Positions 39,302 to 46,985 of a stretch of 64,000 bases of DNA are shown one piece after another. Origin of the DNA: Marinobacterium sedimentorum (GTDB taxonomy: Bacteria; Pseudomonadota; Gammaproteobacteria; Pseudomonadales; Balneatricaceae); contig NZ_JALDYX010000019.1 in NCBI RefSeq assembly GCF_024267675.1, positions 1 through 64,000 on the forward strand, given 5' to 3'. The notes below the pieces were generated by a model. It was not told where the DNA came from. It ran no database searches and was given only the letters and a program-made list of their open reading frames with translations. The position numbers and the translations under genes are program-made. The first letter of the stretch is position 1, and each line of letters opens with the position of its first letter.

Positions 39302-40174
39302 TCAGTGCAGCAGGTCAGATTTGGGAATGTTTGCACTGTCTGAAAACATGCTCAGAATATCTGTTTCATCAAAGCTGTGGTGCTCATTGCAGAATTGACA
39401 GCTCACGCCGACCGACCCCTCTTTTTCCACAATTTCCAGCAATTCGTCGCGGCTCAGAAACTGTAGCGCATTGCCGCAGCGTTCGCGGCTGCAGTCACAG
39501 TGAAAGCGCAGCGTGCGCGCCTCGAACAGACGGCAGCTCTCTTCGTGAAACAGGCGGTACAGCAGAGTTTCGCTGTCAAGCGTCAGCAGCTCTTCAGGCT
39601 TCAGCGTGGCGCCCAGCTGGCTAATATGGGACCAGTCTTCCTTCGCCGTGCCCGCCGCAGGCATCACCTGCAGCAGCAAGCCCGCCGCACGCTGACCATC
39701 TGCCGCCAGATGCACCTGGGTGGGGAGCTGCTCGGACTGACTGAAGTAATTTTCGATGCATTGCGCCAGGGTTTCGCGCTCCAGTGACACCACACCCTGA
39801 TAGCGACGCCCTTCGGCAGGCTCAATGGTGATCGCCAGACGCCCGTTGACCAGCAGTTCATTGAAGGCCTGCTGCTGCGGGATTTCACCCTCGTAGCGCG
39901 CAATGGCCCGCAGATCCTGCTGATGATTACATTCGGCCATCAGCATTTGTACCGCGCCTTCACCCGACGCCTGCAGCACCAGCCGGCCCTCGAATTTCAA
40001 CGTTGAGCTCAGCAGGCTCACCGCCGCCAGCATTTCACCCAGTACCCGCTGCAGCAGCGGCGGGTACTCGTGCAACCCCAGCACCTGCTGATAGCTGCCT
40101 TCGAGCCTCACCAGGACACCACGGATATCAAGTTTGTCGAACAGCACAGGCTGTATCTGATCGGAATTGCTCAT
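39302..40174 (-). CDS. hslO: Hsp33 redox-regulated chaperone
   Basis: Hsp33 is a holdase switched on by oxidation and heat. The 290-aa protein ends in the zinc redox switch: Cys226-x-Cys228 (HCDC) and Cys259-x2-Cys262 (CQFC). The N-terminal domain has LGEMLAAVSLLSSTLKFEGRL. The ATG at 40174 has GAGA nine bases upstream; an ATG two codons earlier is also possible. It is separated from hslR by about 300 bases, unlike the tight pair in E. coli. Confidence 0.95.
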   Translation of the reverse strand: MSNSDQIQPVLFDKLDIRGVLVRLEGSYQQVLGLHEYPPLLQRVLGEMLAAVSLLSSTLKFEGRLVLQASGEGAVQMLMAECNHQQDLRAIARYEGEIPQQQAFNELLVNGRLAITIEPAEGRRYQGVVSLERETLAQCIENYFSQSEQLPTQVHLAADGQRAAGLLLQVMPAAGTAKEDWSHISQLGATLKPEELLTLDSETLLYRLFHEESCRLFEARTLRFHCDCSRERCGNALQFLSRDELLEIVEKEGSVGVSCQFCNEHHSFDETDILSMFSDSANIPKSDLLH

Positions 40175-40481
40175 CAGCATCTATCTCGCAACAGGCCCCG
40201 CGCACCCGACCTTGCCAGGAATCGAGCAGGGAGTTGCGGTGCACGGTGAGTCGGGTGTTACAACAGCGAGGGGCGCACAGGCGGCAATTTGCAAGCTACC
40301 GGCTAGAGTGACCACGGGCCTCGGTGTTACCATTTCGGCGCATTTTATCACAACCGAATCGGAACCCAGCATGCGCCGCATGCGATCTCCATTCTCCCCG
40401 GTTCTTGTCTGAGCGAGCTCGCCCCCTTGTTCAGACAGCTAGGCTGCCCGGTATCGGCCGCCTGCCGTTCTTTGCCGCCAG
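40175..40481. other. Gap between hslR and hslO
   Basis: No gene seen. A 7-bp inverted repeat (TGTCTGA 40406-40412, TCAGACA 40431-40437) lies in it, without a T-run. A promoter for hslO may be here, perhaps of heat-shock type, but I cannot identify the hexamers. Confidence 0.4.
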
Positions 40482-40883
40482 TCAGTCAACCTGACGATCC
40501 TTGAAACTGCGAATCTGCCGCCTGTCCTTCTTGTTGAGCCGGTGGCGCGGGTTCAGGCCGCTGCCGCCATTAAGCTTGCGCTCCGCCGCCAGCTTTTCAC
40601 GCTTTTCAATGCTTTCGGGGGTCTCGCGATAGAGCTGCTGCGCCTCGGGGGCGCCGCGGCGCTGGTCGGACAACTGCAGGATCTCGATTTCCTTTTCGTC
40701 CATTCCCTGGCGGATCTGCAACATGGCCCCCACTTCCACCAGCTTGCTGCACTTGCTGCGCTGTCCGTTGTAATGCACCTTACCGCCTTCAATCATGTCC
40801 TTGGCAGTTGCCCGTGTGCGATAAAAGCGCGCCGCCCAAAGCCACTTGTCGAGCCGTACCTTGCCTTCGTGGCCATTATTCAT
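40482..40883 (-). CDS. hslR: Heat shock protein 15 (S4-domain RNA-binding protein)
   Basis: Hsp15 binds stalled 50S subunits carrying a nascent chain and helps recycle them. The 133-aa protein has an S4 domain (VRLDKWLWAARFYRTRATAK through VHYNGQRSKCSKLVEVG) and a basic C-terminal tail (NPRHRLNKKDRRQIRSFKDR). The ATG at 40883 overlaps the end of yrfG by eight bases, so the two are coupled. Confidence 0.94.
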   Translation of the reverse strand: MNNGHEGKVRLDKWLWAARFYRTRATAKDMIEGGKVHYNGQRSKCSKLVEVGAMLQIRQGMDEKEIEILQLSDQRRGAPEAQQLYRETPESIEKREKLAAERKLNGGSGLNPRHRLNKKDRRQIRSFKDRQVD

Positions 40884-41547
40884 CGTGCTGATCACCATCC
40901 TTAAATAATTCATCAAACTGATCGATTGCCCGAAACTCGCCTAATTTGCGCGCCGGTGCCTGGCTGTCAGGCTGGACAATGGACAACAGGTGCGCAATGC
41001 CGAAGCGCTCGGCGGAACGCAGCACCGGCAGGCTATCGTCCACCAGCAGGGTGCGGGACGGATTAAACGGCTCCACTGCCTGCAATTGTGACCAGAACTG
41101 CACATCCTCCTTGGGCAGGCGAAAGTCATGGGAGCAGATAATGGCATCCACCAGGGTATCGAGACCGGTGATCTGCAGCTTGAGATTCAGGCTATCGCGG
41201 TGCGCGTTGGTCACGATCACGGAGCGCATCCCGCGCTGTCGCAAACGCTGCAGAAAGTCTTGCACCTGGGGCCTAAAGCCAATGCGATCAGCCACTTCAC
41301 GCTTGAGCGCAGGAATATCGACGCCCAGCTGCTCCGACCAGTAGTCCAGGCAATACCAGTTGAGCGTCCCCTGCTCCTGTGTGATACGCTGATGCAGCCA
41401 CTCCCGAGCGTCTTTGGGCGCAAGCCTGTGCTGCTGTGCATAGCGCAGGGGTAGGTGCTCCAGCCAGAAATAGGAGTCGAAATGGAGATCCAGCAGGGTT
41501 CCATCCATATCGAGCAGAACGGTATCGACGGCACGCCAGTCCAGCAT
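40876..41547 (-). CDS. yrfG: HAD nucleotidase, YrfG type (GMP/IMP)
   Basis: A 223-aa HAD hydrolase with motif I TVLLDMDGTLLDLHFD, motif II VIVTNAHRDSLNLK, the lysine in RLPKEDVQFW and motif IV LLVDDSLPVLRSAE. The closest known protein is E. coli YrfG, which dephosphorylates purine nucleotides; the neighbours nudE, hslR and hslO are also the E. coli neighbours. Real substrates here are inferred only. Confidence 0.9.
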   Translation of the reverse strand: MLDWRAVDTVLLDMDGTLLDLHFDSYFWLEHLPLRYAQQHRLAPKDAREWLHQRITQEQGTLNWYCLDYWSEQLGVDIPALKREVADRIGFRPQVQDFLQRLRQRGMRSVIVTNAHRDSLNLKLQITGLDTLVDAIICSHDFRLPKEDVQFWSQLQAVEPFNPSRTLLVDDSLPVLRSAERFGIAHLLSIVQPDSQAPARKLGEFRAIDQFDELFKDGDQHDE

Positions 41548-41597
41548 TGTTATAGTCCGGGCTCAGGTCAGAATTCAGTCTCAGGGTCACAATCAGT

Positions 41598-42167
41598 ATG
41601 CCCGTAAAGCCACAAATATTGAAGGTAACCTGCGTTGCACGCAGCCGCCTGTTTCATGTCGAAGCACTGGAGCTGCGCTTCTCCAATGGCGTTGAACGCA
41701 GCTACGAACGCCTGGCCTCACGCGGTCACGGCGCCGTCATGATCGTACCTATACTGCCCAACGGTGATGTGGTGCTGATTCGCGAGTACGCCGCCGGGCT
41801 GGACGAATACACCCTCACGCTGCCCAAGGGGCTGATCGACCCGGGCGAAAATGCGGAAGAAGCCGCCCTGCGGGAACTGCAGGAAGAGACCGGCTATGGC
41901 TGTCGCAAGCTTGAGCGCTTGAAAGAGATGACCAGTGCCCCCAACTATATGGGATACCGCATAACGGTATTGCTGGCACGGGATCTCTACCCAAGTCGCC
42001 TTGAAGGCGACGAACCCGAGCCGCTGGAGCCGGTACACTGGCCTATGTCGGAGCTGGAAACGCTGGTACAACGCGAAGAATTCAACGAAGGGCGGGCGAT
42101 CGCGGCACTCTACATGGCCCGATCCCGGCTGGCGCTGGAAGCCACAGACACCACAACTGCGGGCTAA
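41598..42167 (+). CDS. nudE: ADP compounds hydrolase NudE
   Basis: NudE cleaves ADP-ribose, Ap3A, NADH and similar compounds. The 189-aa protein carries the Nudix box GLIDPGENAEEAALRELQEETGYG, with the downstream MGYRITVLLARDLYPSRLEGDEPEPL found in the ADP-ribose branch. It is divergent from yrfG, the conserved layout. The ATG is 51 bases from the yrfG start, so the two share a short promoter region. Confidence 0.94.
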   Translation: MPVKPQILKVTCVARSRLFHVEALELRFSNGVERSYERLASRGHGAVMIVPILPNGDVVLIREYAAGLDEYTLTLPKGLIDPGENAEEAALRELQEETGYGCRKLERLKEMTSAPNYMGYRITVLLARDLYPSRLEGDEPEPLEPVHWPMSELETLVQREEFNEGRAIAALYMARSRLALEATDTTTAG

Positions 42168-42382
42168 TTCAGCAGCGTCCCGGGCGCAAAACGCCGGATG
42201 GCGCCTTCGAAACGGGGTGGCTGGAACTACAGTTGAGCCACCGAAAACTGGCAAAAAAACGCTGCATCTTGTGCCATGAAAAGGTGCTTTAACGGTGCTA
42301 TAGTCTCTCGTCTGTCGAACCCACTGACTCGACACACCGAGTTTTGTGCTGAACCTGTCGAACTAGAAAAAAGGGAAATCTC

Positions 42383-42967
42383 ATGAGCTTTGAATTACCG
42401 CCGCTGCCTTACGCCAAAGACGCTCTGCTGCCGCACATCTCTGCAGAAACACTGGACTTCCACCACGGCAAGCACCACAACACCTATGTGGTCAAGCTGA
42501 ACGGTCTGGTACCGGGCACCGAATACGAAGGCAAATCACTGGAAGAGGTCATCATGGCCGCTCCGGCTGGCCCTGTTTTCAACAACGCCGCCCAGATCTG
42601 GAACCACACTTTCTACTGGAACAGCCTGTCCCCCAACGGCGGCGGCACTCCCACAGGCGCGATCGCTGACGCTATCAACGCCAAGTGGGGTTCCTTCGAA
42701 GCCTTCCAGGCCGAATTCAACGACAAGGCCGTTAACAACTTCGGTTCTTCCTGGACCTGGCTGGTGAAAAATGCCGACGGTTCCCTGGACATCGTCAACA
42801 CCAGCAACGCCGGCACGCCTATGACCTCTGGTCAGACCGCGCTGCTGACCGTCGATCTGTGGGAACACGCCTACTACATCGACTACCGCAACGTACGTCC
42901 GGACTACCTGAAAGGTTTCTGGGCTCTGGCAAACTGGGACTTCGCCAACGCCAACCTGGCTGGCTAA
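42383..42967 (+). CDS. sodB: Iron superoxide dismutase
   Basis: Converts superoxide to peroxide and oxygen. The 194-aa protein shows metal ligands His27, His75, Asp158 and His162, and Gln71 in [13 protein letters not shown], the residue position that marks Fe-SOD rather than Mn-SOD. AAGGGAAA precedes the ATG. A TATAGT -10-like sequence is at 42299-42304, giving an 80-base leader; Fe-SOD mRNAs are often targets of RyhB-type sRNA, which I cannot test here. Confidence 0.97.
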   Translation: MSFELPPLPYAKDALLPHISAETLDFHHGKHHNTYVVKLNGLVPGTEYEGKSLEEVIMAAPAGPVFNNAAQIWNHTFYWNSLSPNGGGTPTGAIADAINAKWGSFEAFQAEFNDKAVNNFGSSWTWLVKNADGSLDIVNTSNAGTPMTSGQTALLTVDLWEHAYYIDYRNVRPDYLKGFWALANWDFANANLAG

Positions 42968-42984
42968 TCGGTTCCGGCTCTGAA

Positions 42985-43009
42985 AAAGGCACCCTCGGGT
43001 GCCTTTTTT
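42985..43009. terminator. Bidirectional terminator of sodB and tesA
   Basis: GGCACC/GGTGCC stem with a CTCG loop, flanked by AAAAA and TTTTTT, 18 bases after the sodB stop and 23 bases from the tesA end. Confidence 0.9.
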
Positions 43010-43031
43010 GTGCGCTGAAGAAAAAATCCGT

Positions 43032-43664
43032 TTAGCCAGCCTCAGTGACCACCGCTGCAGCCGGCGCCAGCAAGTCCTGCAGCTGCGTCCAGACATTATC
43101 CAGCAGGCGCGGCTGGGCCAGGCTATTGGGGTGCAGGCCGTCGTTTTGCATTAAGGCTCGATCCAGCGCCACACCGTCCATCAAAAAGGGAACTCGCGCG
43201 ACCTGTTGCGACTCAGACAACTCTGCGAAGATAGAATAGAAACCATCGCTATAGCGCGGACCGTAGTTTGGCGGCAGCCGGATACCCAGCAGCAGCACCC
43301 GTGCACCGGCCTCCTGCCCCAGAGTAATCAGGCGGCTCAGGTTCTGGCGAATAACTGGCAAAGGCGTGCCACGCAAACCATCGTTGGCACCGAGTTCCAG
43401 AATCAGAATATCGGGCTCATGTTGCGCCAGCAGGGCCGGCAGGCGGGTAATCCCCCCCTGGGTCGTTTCACCGCTGATACTGGCATTAACGACCTCAATA
43501 TCGACTTGCCGCTGTTCGATACGCTGGCGCATCAGGGCAACCCAGCCCTGGTCAACCGGCATGCCATAGGCCGCGGACAGGCTGTCACCCAGAACCAGAA
43601 TGGATTGTGCCGCCCCTGTACCGGGCACTAATAACACACAGACAAACAGCAGCAGGCGGAACAT
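43032..43664 (-). CDS. tesA: Periplasmic GDSL esterase/acyl-CoA thioesterase I
   Basis: A 210-aa SGNH hydrolase. A signal peptide ([19 protein letters not shown]) is followed by the GDS block VLGDSLSAAYG with Ser28, the Gly/Asn blocks of NASISGETT and ELGANDGLRG, and DGLHPN with the catalytic Asp and His. It corresponds to E. coli TesA (thioesterase I/protease I/lysophospholipase L1). Its start codon overlaps that of the divergent ybbA by two bases. GGAGAG lies before the ATG. Confidence 0.94.
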   Translation of the reverse strand: MFRLLLFVCVLLVPGTGAAQSILVLGDSLSAAYGMPVDQGWVALMRQRIEQRQVDIEVVNASISGETTQGGITRLPALLAQHEPDILILELGANDGLRGTPLPVIRQNLSRLITLGQEAGARVLLLGIRLPPNYGPRYSDGFYSIFAELSESQQVARVPFLMDGVALDRALMQNDGLHPNSLAQPRLLDNVWTQLQDLLAPAAAVVTEAG

Positions 43665-44358
43665 GGACTCTCCAAAACCAGATCAAGTTGTCGTTTCGGC
43701 CCAGGCGGTCAGCAAAAAGTTCCACACCCAGAGTGGCGAGTTGCAGCTGTTCGAGAACCTCAATCTTGAGGTTCGCCGTGGCGAAAGCCTTGCCATTATT
43801 GGCCCCTCCGGGGCCGGCAAGTCAACCCTGCTGAGCATGCTGGCCGGGCTCGATCAGCCCAGCAGCGGCATGATCCGGCTCGCCGGCAGCAACCTGGCGG
43901 ATCTGGACGAAACGGCCCGCGCCCGCCTGCGGGCCCGCTCGGTCAGCTTTGTGTTTCAGTCCTTTCACCTGCTGCCAGAGCTGAGCGCGCTGGACAATGT
44001 GCGCCTGCCGCTGGAAATTCGCGGCGAAGCCGACAGCGAACAACAGGCTCAGCACTGGCTGTCCCAGGTAGGCCTGGCAAGCCGGGCCGAACATCTGCCA
44101 GGACAGCTATCCGGCGGTGAACAGCAGCGCGTCGCCATTGCACGAGCCTTCGCCACCCGCCCAGACATCCTCTTTGCCGATGAACCCACCGGCAACCTGG
44201 ACAGCGAAACCGGCGCCGGCATAGTCGATCAGCTGTTCGGCCTGAACGCCCAGCAGCACACGACGCTGATTCTGATTACCCACGACAGCCAGCTGGCCAG
44301 CCGCTGCTCCCGTCGCCTGCAACTGCGCCAGGGTCAGCTGCTGGAGACCGCACCATGA
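43663..44358 (+). CDS. ybbA: ABC transporter ATP-binding protein YbbA
   Basis: A 231-aa ABC ATPase: Walker [10 protein letters not shown] (residues 47-55), Q-loop [14 protein letters not shown], signature LSGGEQQR from 149, Walker B ILFADE (169-174) and H-loop THD. It belongs to the LolD/MacB branch that pairs with FtsX-like permeases. In E. coli ybbA-ybbP lies beside tesA as here. The start at 43663 has AGGCGGAAC upstream, inside the tesA reading. Its end overlaps ybbP by ATGA. Substrate unknown; lipid or lipoprotein-related export is often proposed. Confidence 0.93.
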   Translation: MDSPKPDQVVVSAQAVSKKFHTQSGELQLFENLNLEVRRGESLAIIGPSGAGKSTLLSMLAGLDQPSSGMIRLAGSNLADLDETARARLRARSVSFVFQSFHLLPELSALDNVRLPLEIRGEADSEQQAQHWLSQVGLASRAEHLPGQLSGGEQQRVAIARAFATRPDILFADEPTGNLDSETGAGIVDQLFGLNAQQHTTLILITHDSQLASRCSRRLQLRQGQLLETAP

Positions 44359-46814
44359 GCCAGGCGGTACTGCATCTTGCCCGACGACAGGCCTTCAGCA
44401 GCCTGCGCAGCCCCGAATGGCGTGCCCTGCTGGCGGCCCTGCTGGTGGCCATAAGCCTGATCTCGCTGCTGACCCAGCTGGGCGACCGGCTGGAGCAAAG
44501 CCTCAACCGGCGCACCGCCGAGCTGCTAGGCGCCGATCTGGTGCTGCGCGCCGACAAGCCCGCGGTGCTGGAAACCCAAAGCGCCATACGCAGCAGCCGG
44601 GTGGCGCAGTTCCCCACCATGATCGAAGCCGGCGATGAAATGATGCTGGTCTCGGTGCGGGCCGTAACCGATCCCTATCCGCTGCGCGGCAGCATCGTCA
44701 CGGAGCCCGCGCAGCGCCCGGATATCCCTGAACCGGGTACTGCCTGGGCCGAGCCACGCATATTCGAAATGCTGCAGCTTGAGCCCGGTGATACGGTGCA
44801 GCTGGGATACAGCCAGTTTCGCCTCAGCCACCGCCTGATCAGCTCACCGGATCGTGGCAGCGGCTTTCGCAGCTTCAGTCCGGGACTGATAATGCGCTCC
44901 GATGCGCTCGAGGCTACAGGCGTAATAGCACCGGGCAGCCGGGTTGAATACCGCCAGCTGTTTGCCGGACCCGCCGATGCCGTCGCGGCCCTGGAAGAAC
45001 AGCTGCAGGCAGACCTGGGGCCGGACGAACGACTCTACTCCCTGCGCGCCGACCAGCCCATGACCGGGCGCGCGCTGCGCAATGCCGAGCTGTATCTGCG
45101 TCTGAGCGCCCTCTTTGCCCTGCTGCTGGGCGCCCTGACCATTAGCCTGAGCCTGAGACGCTACAATGCAGCGCAGCATTCGCGCGCCGCCCTGCTGCTG
45201 AGTCTGGGGCTGGAAAATCGCCAGCTGCTGCTGCTCTATGGCTACCAGCTGCTGTTCGGCTGGATCATCTGCGCCCTGCTCGGCACCGCGCTGGGCTTTG
45301 GGCTACAACAACTGCTGGTGCAGCTCATCGGTGACCTGCTGCCACAACCCGTGCCTCAGGCAGGCTTTGCTGCCATGGGCAGCGGCGCCCTGATCGGCCT
45401 CTTGCTACTGACAACACTGGGCCTGCCAGCCTTCTATCGCCTGAGTCAGGTGTCCGTGGTCGCGCTGTTTCGTGAAACCAGCCTGCCCTCGAGTCTCCGC
45501 TCACGCCTGTTTCAGCTGCTGGGCCTTGGGCTGCTGGCGGGGCTGATGAGTATCTATATCGAATCGCTGACACTGGCCCTGCTGTTACTCGGCGCCCTTA
45601 CCCTCAGCGGCCTGGTGGTCGGATGGCTTGCCCAGGCGCTGCTGCAGCGCCTGGCCCAAGGGTTACGCCACCGCATGCGTCTTGGCAGCCTGTTGCTGCT
45701 GCGCATTCGCCAGCAGCGCAAATGGCACCGCCTGCAGGCCGCGACCATGACCCTGCTGCTGACCCTGCTGGCGACCCTGATTATTGCCCGCGGCGACATG
45801 CTGCAGCAGTGGCGCACCCAGTTCCCGCCAGATACGCCGAACTATTTTCTGATCAATATTCAGCCCTGGGAAAAGGAGCCGCTGGATCAGCTCTTTGCCA
45901 GCAACGCCCTGAGCCCCGTGCTCTACCCCATGATTCGCGGGCGCATCAGCAGCCTTAATGACACGCCGCTGGCCGAGGTCACGCTATCGACGGAGCAACG
46001 CCGCCACAACGCACTCAGACGTGAATTGAACCTGACCTGGTCTGAGCAGATGCCGGAGAATAACAACCTGCTCAGTGGCAGCTGGTGGCAGGGAGCGCCA
46101 TCCGAGCCGCAGATATCGGTGGAGCAGGACCTGGCTGCCGCCCTTGGGGTCAGTATCGGCGACAGGGTCGGCTTTCAGGTCGGCAGCCAGCTGATTCAAG
46201 CGCGGGTCAGCAATATCCGCGCGGTACAGTGGGAGTCCTTCACCCCCAATTTCTACGTAATATTCTCGCCCGGTGCGCTGGATACACTGCCGGCCACCTT
46301 TATCACGGCGCTGCGTCTGGATGGTGAGCAGCGCACGCTTGCCCGCACCCTGCTGCAGCAGTTTCCGACCCTCACCCTGATCGATATCGATCAGCTGCTC
46401 AATCAGGCCCAGGCGCTGATCGAAAAGCTGGTGGACAGCTCCAGCATGATCCTGCTGCTGACGCTGCTGGCGGGGTTGCTGTTACTGGTGGTCACACTGA
46501 TGCAGGAGCTGGAACGGCGGCGCTATGAAAGCGCCCTGCTGCAGACTCTCGGGGCCACGCCAGGCCAAAGCCGCCAGCTCGACCTGCTCGAACTGCTCTG
46601 GCTCGGCCTGATTTGCGGTGCGCTCGCCGCCGTGGCAAGCGAAGCCATACTCTGGCTGATCCATGCCCGCGTACTGGAGATTCCACTGAGGCTGCACCCA
46701 CTGAGCTGGCTGCTATTGCCCGTACTGTCCGCCCTGCTGTTTACCGGTATAGGTGCACTGATCCGCAAGCCGCTGGATCAGGCCCGCTGTTACAGCCTGC
46801 TGAAAGCCTCCTGA
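44355..46814 (+). CDS. ybbP: FtsX-like ABC permease YbbP
   Basis: An 819-aa inner membrane protein with ten hydrophobic helices: one near the N-terminus, two groups of FtsX-type helices (about 250-400 and 690-800) and large periplasmic domains. The halves resemble duplicated MacB/LolC permease units. It is the partner of YbbA. The final codons (GAAAGCCTCC) and stop form a perfect hairpin with the dispersed repeat that follows. Confidence 0.92.
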   Translation: MSQAVLHLARRQAFSSLRSPEWRALLAALLVAISLISLLTQLGDRLEQSLNRRTAELLGADLVLRADKPAVLETQSAIRSSRVAQFPTMIEAGDEMMLVSVRAVTDPYPLRGSIVTEPAQRPDIPEPGTAWAEPRIFEMLQLEPGDTVQLGYSQFRLSHRLISSPDRGSGFRSFSPGLIMRSDALEATGVIAPGSRVEYRQLFAGPADAVAALEEQLQADLGPDERLYSLRADQPMTGRALRNAELYLRLSALFALLLGALTISLSLRRYNAAQHSRAALLLSLGLENRQLLLLYGYQLLFGWIICALLGTALGFGLQQLLVQLIGDLLPQPVPQAGFAAMGSGALIGLLLLTTLGLPAFYRLSQVSVVALFRETSLPSSLRSRLFQLLGLGLLAGLMSIYIESLTLALLLLGALTLSGLVVGWLAQALLQRLAQGLRHRMRLGSLLLLRIRQQRKWHRLQAATMTLLLTLLATLIIARGDMLQQWRTQFPPDTPNYFLINIQPWEKEPLDQLFASNALSPVLYPMIRGRISSLNDTPLAEVTLSTEQRRHNALRRELNLTWSEQMPENNNLLSGSWWQGAPSEPQISVEQDLAAALGVSIGDRVGFQVGSQLIQARVSNIRAVQWESFTPNFYVIFSPGALDTLPATFITALRLDGEQRTLARTLLQQFPTLTLIDIDQLLNQAQALIEKLVDSSSMILLLTLLAGLLLLVVTLMQELERRRYESALLQTLGATPGQSRQLDLLELLWLGLICGALAAVASEAILWLIHARVLEIPLRLHPLSWLLLPVLSALLFTGIGALIRKPLDQARCYSLLKAS

Positions 46815-46827
46815 TTAGGAGGCTTTC
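46802..46827. terminator. Hairpin over the ybbP stop
   Basis: GAAAGCCTCC (46802-46811) and GGAGGCTTTC (46818-46827) pair perfectly with TGATTA in the loop, which contains the stop codon. There is no T-run, so it may act on RNA stability rather than termination. Half of it is the left end of repeat copy C. Confidence 0.45.
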
Positions 46828-46981
46828 CGAGAACACTCAACCTACTGCGAACCACCTGGGTTTGGCTGTTTTTTGTGCTGTTTTTCGTTAAATAGAACCA
46901 CTATTCGCCGTAAAACACCGCAAAAAACCAGCTCAAATCAGCCGGCTCTCGCTACGGCCAGCATTCTCGGACAGCCTCCTA
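46816..46981. repeat. Dispersed palindromic repeat, copy C
   Basis: The best-preserved of three copies, about 166 bp. Ends TAGGAGGCTTTCCGAGAA and TTCTCGGACAGCCTCCTA are reverse complements at 17 of 18 positions. The core (GTTAAATAGAA then CCACTATTCG) is at 46887-46907. Inside, the two arms are also related (GTTTGGCTGTTTTTTG with the complement of CAAAAAACCAGCTCAAAT), so the whole can fold into one long hairpin. It fills the convergent gap between ybbP and the DUF748 gene. Confidence 0.85.
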
Positions 46982-46985
46982 GGGC

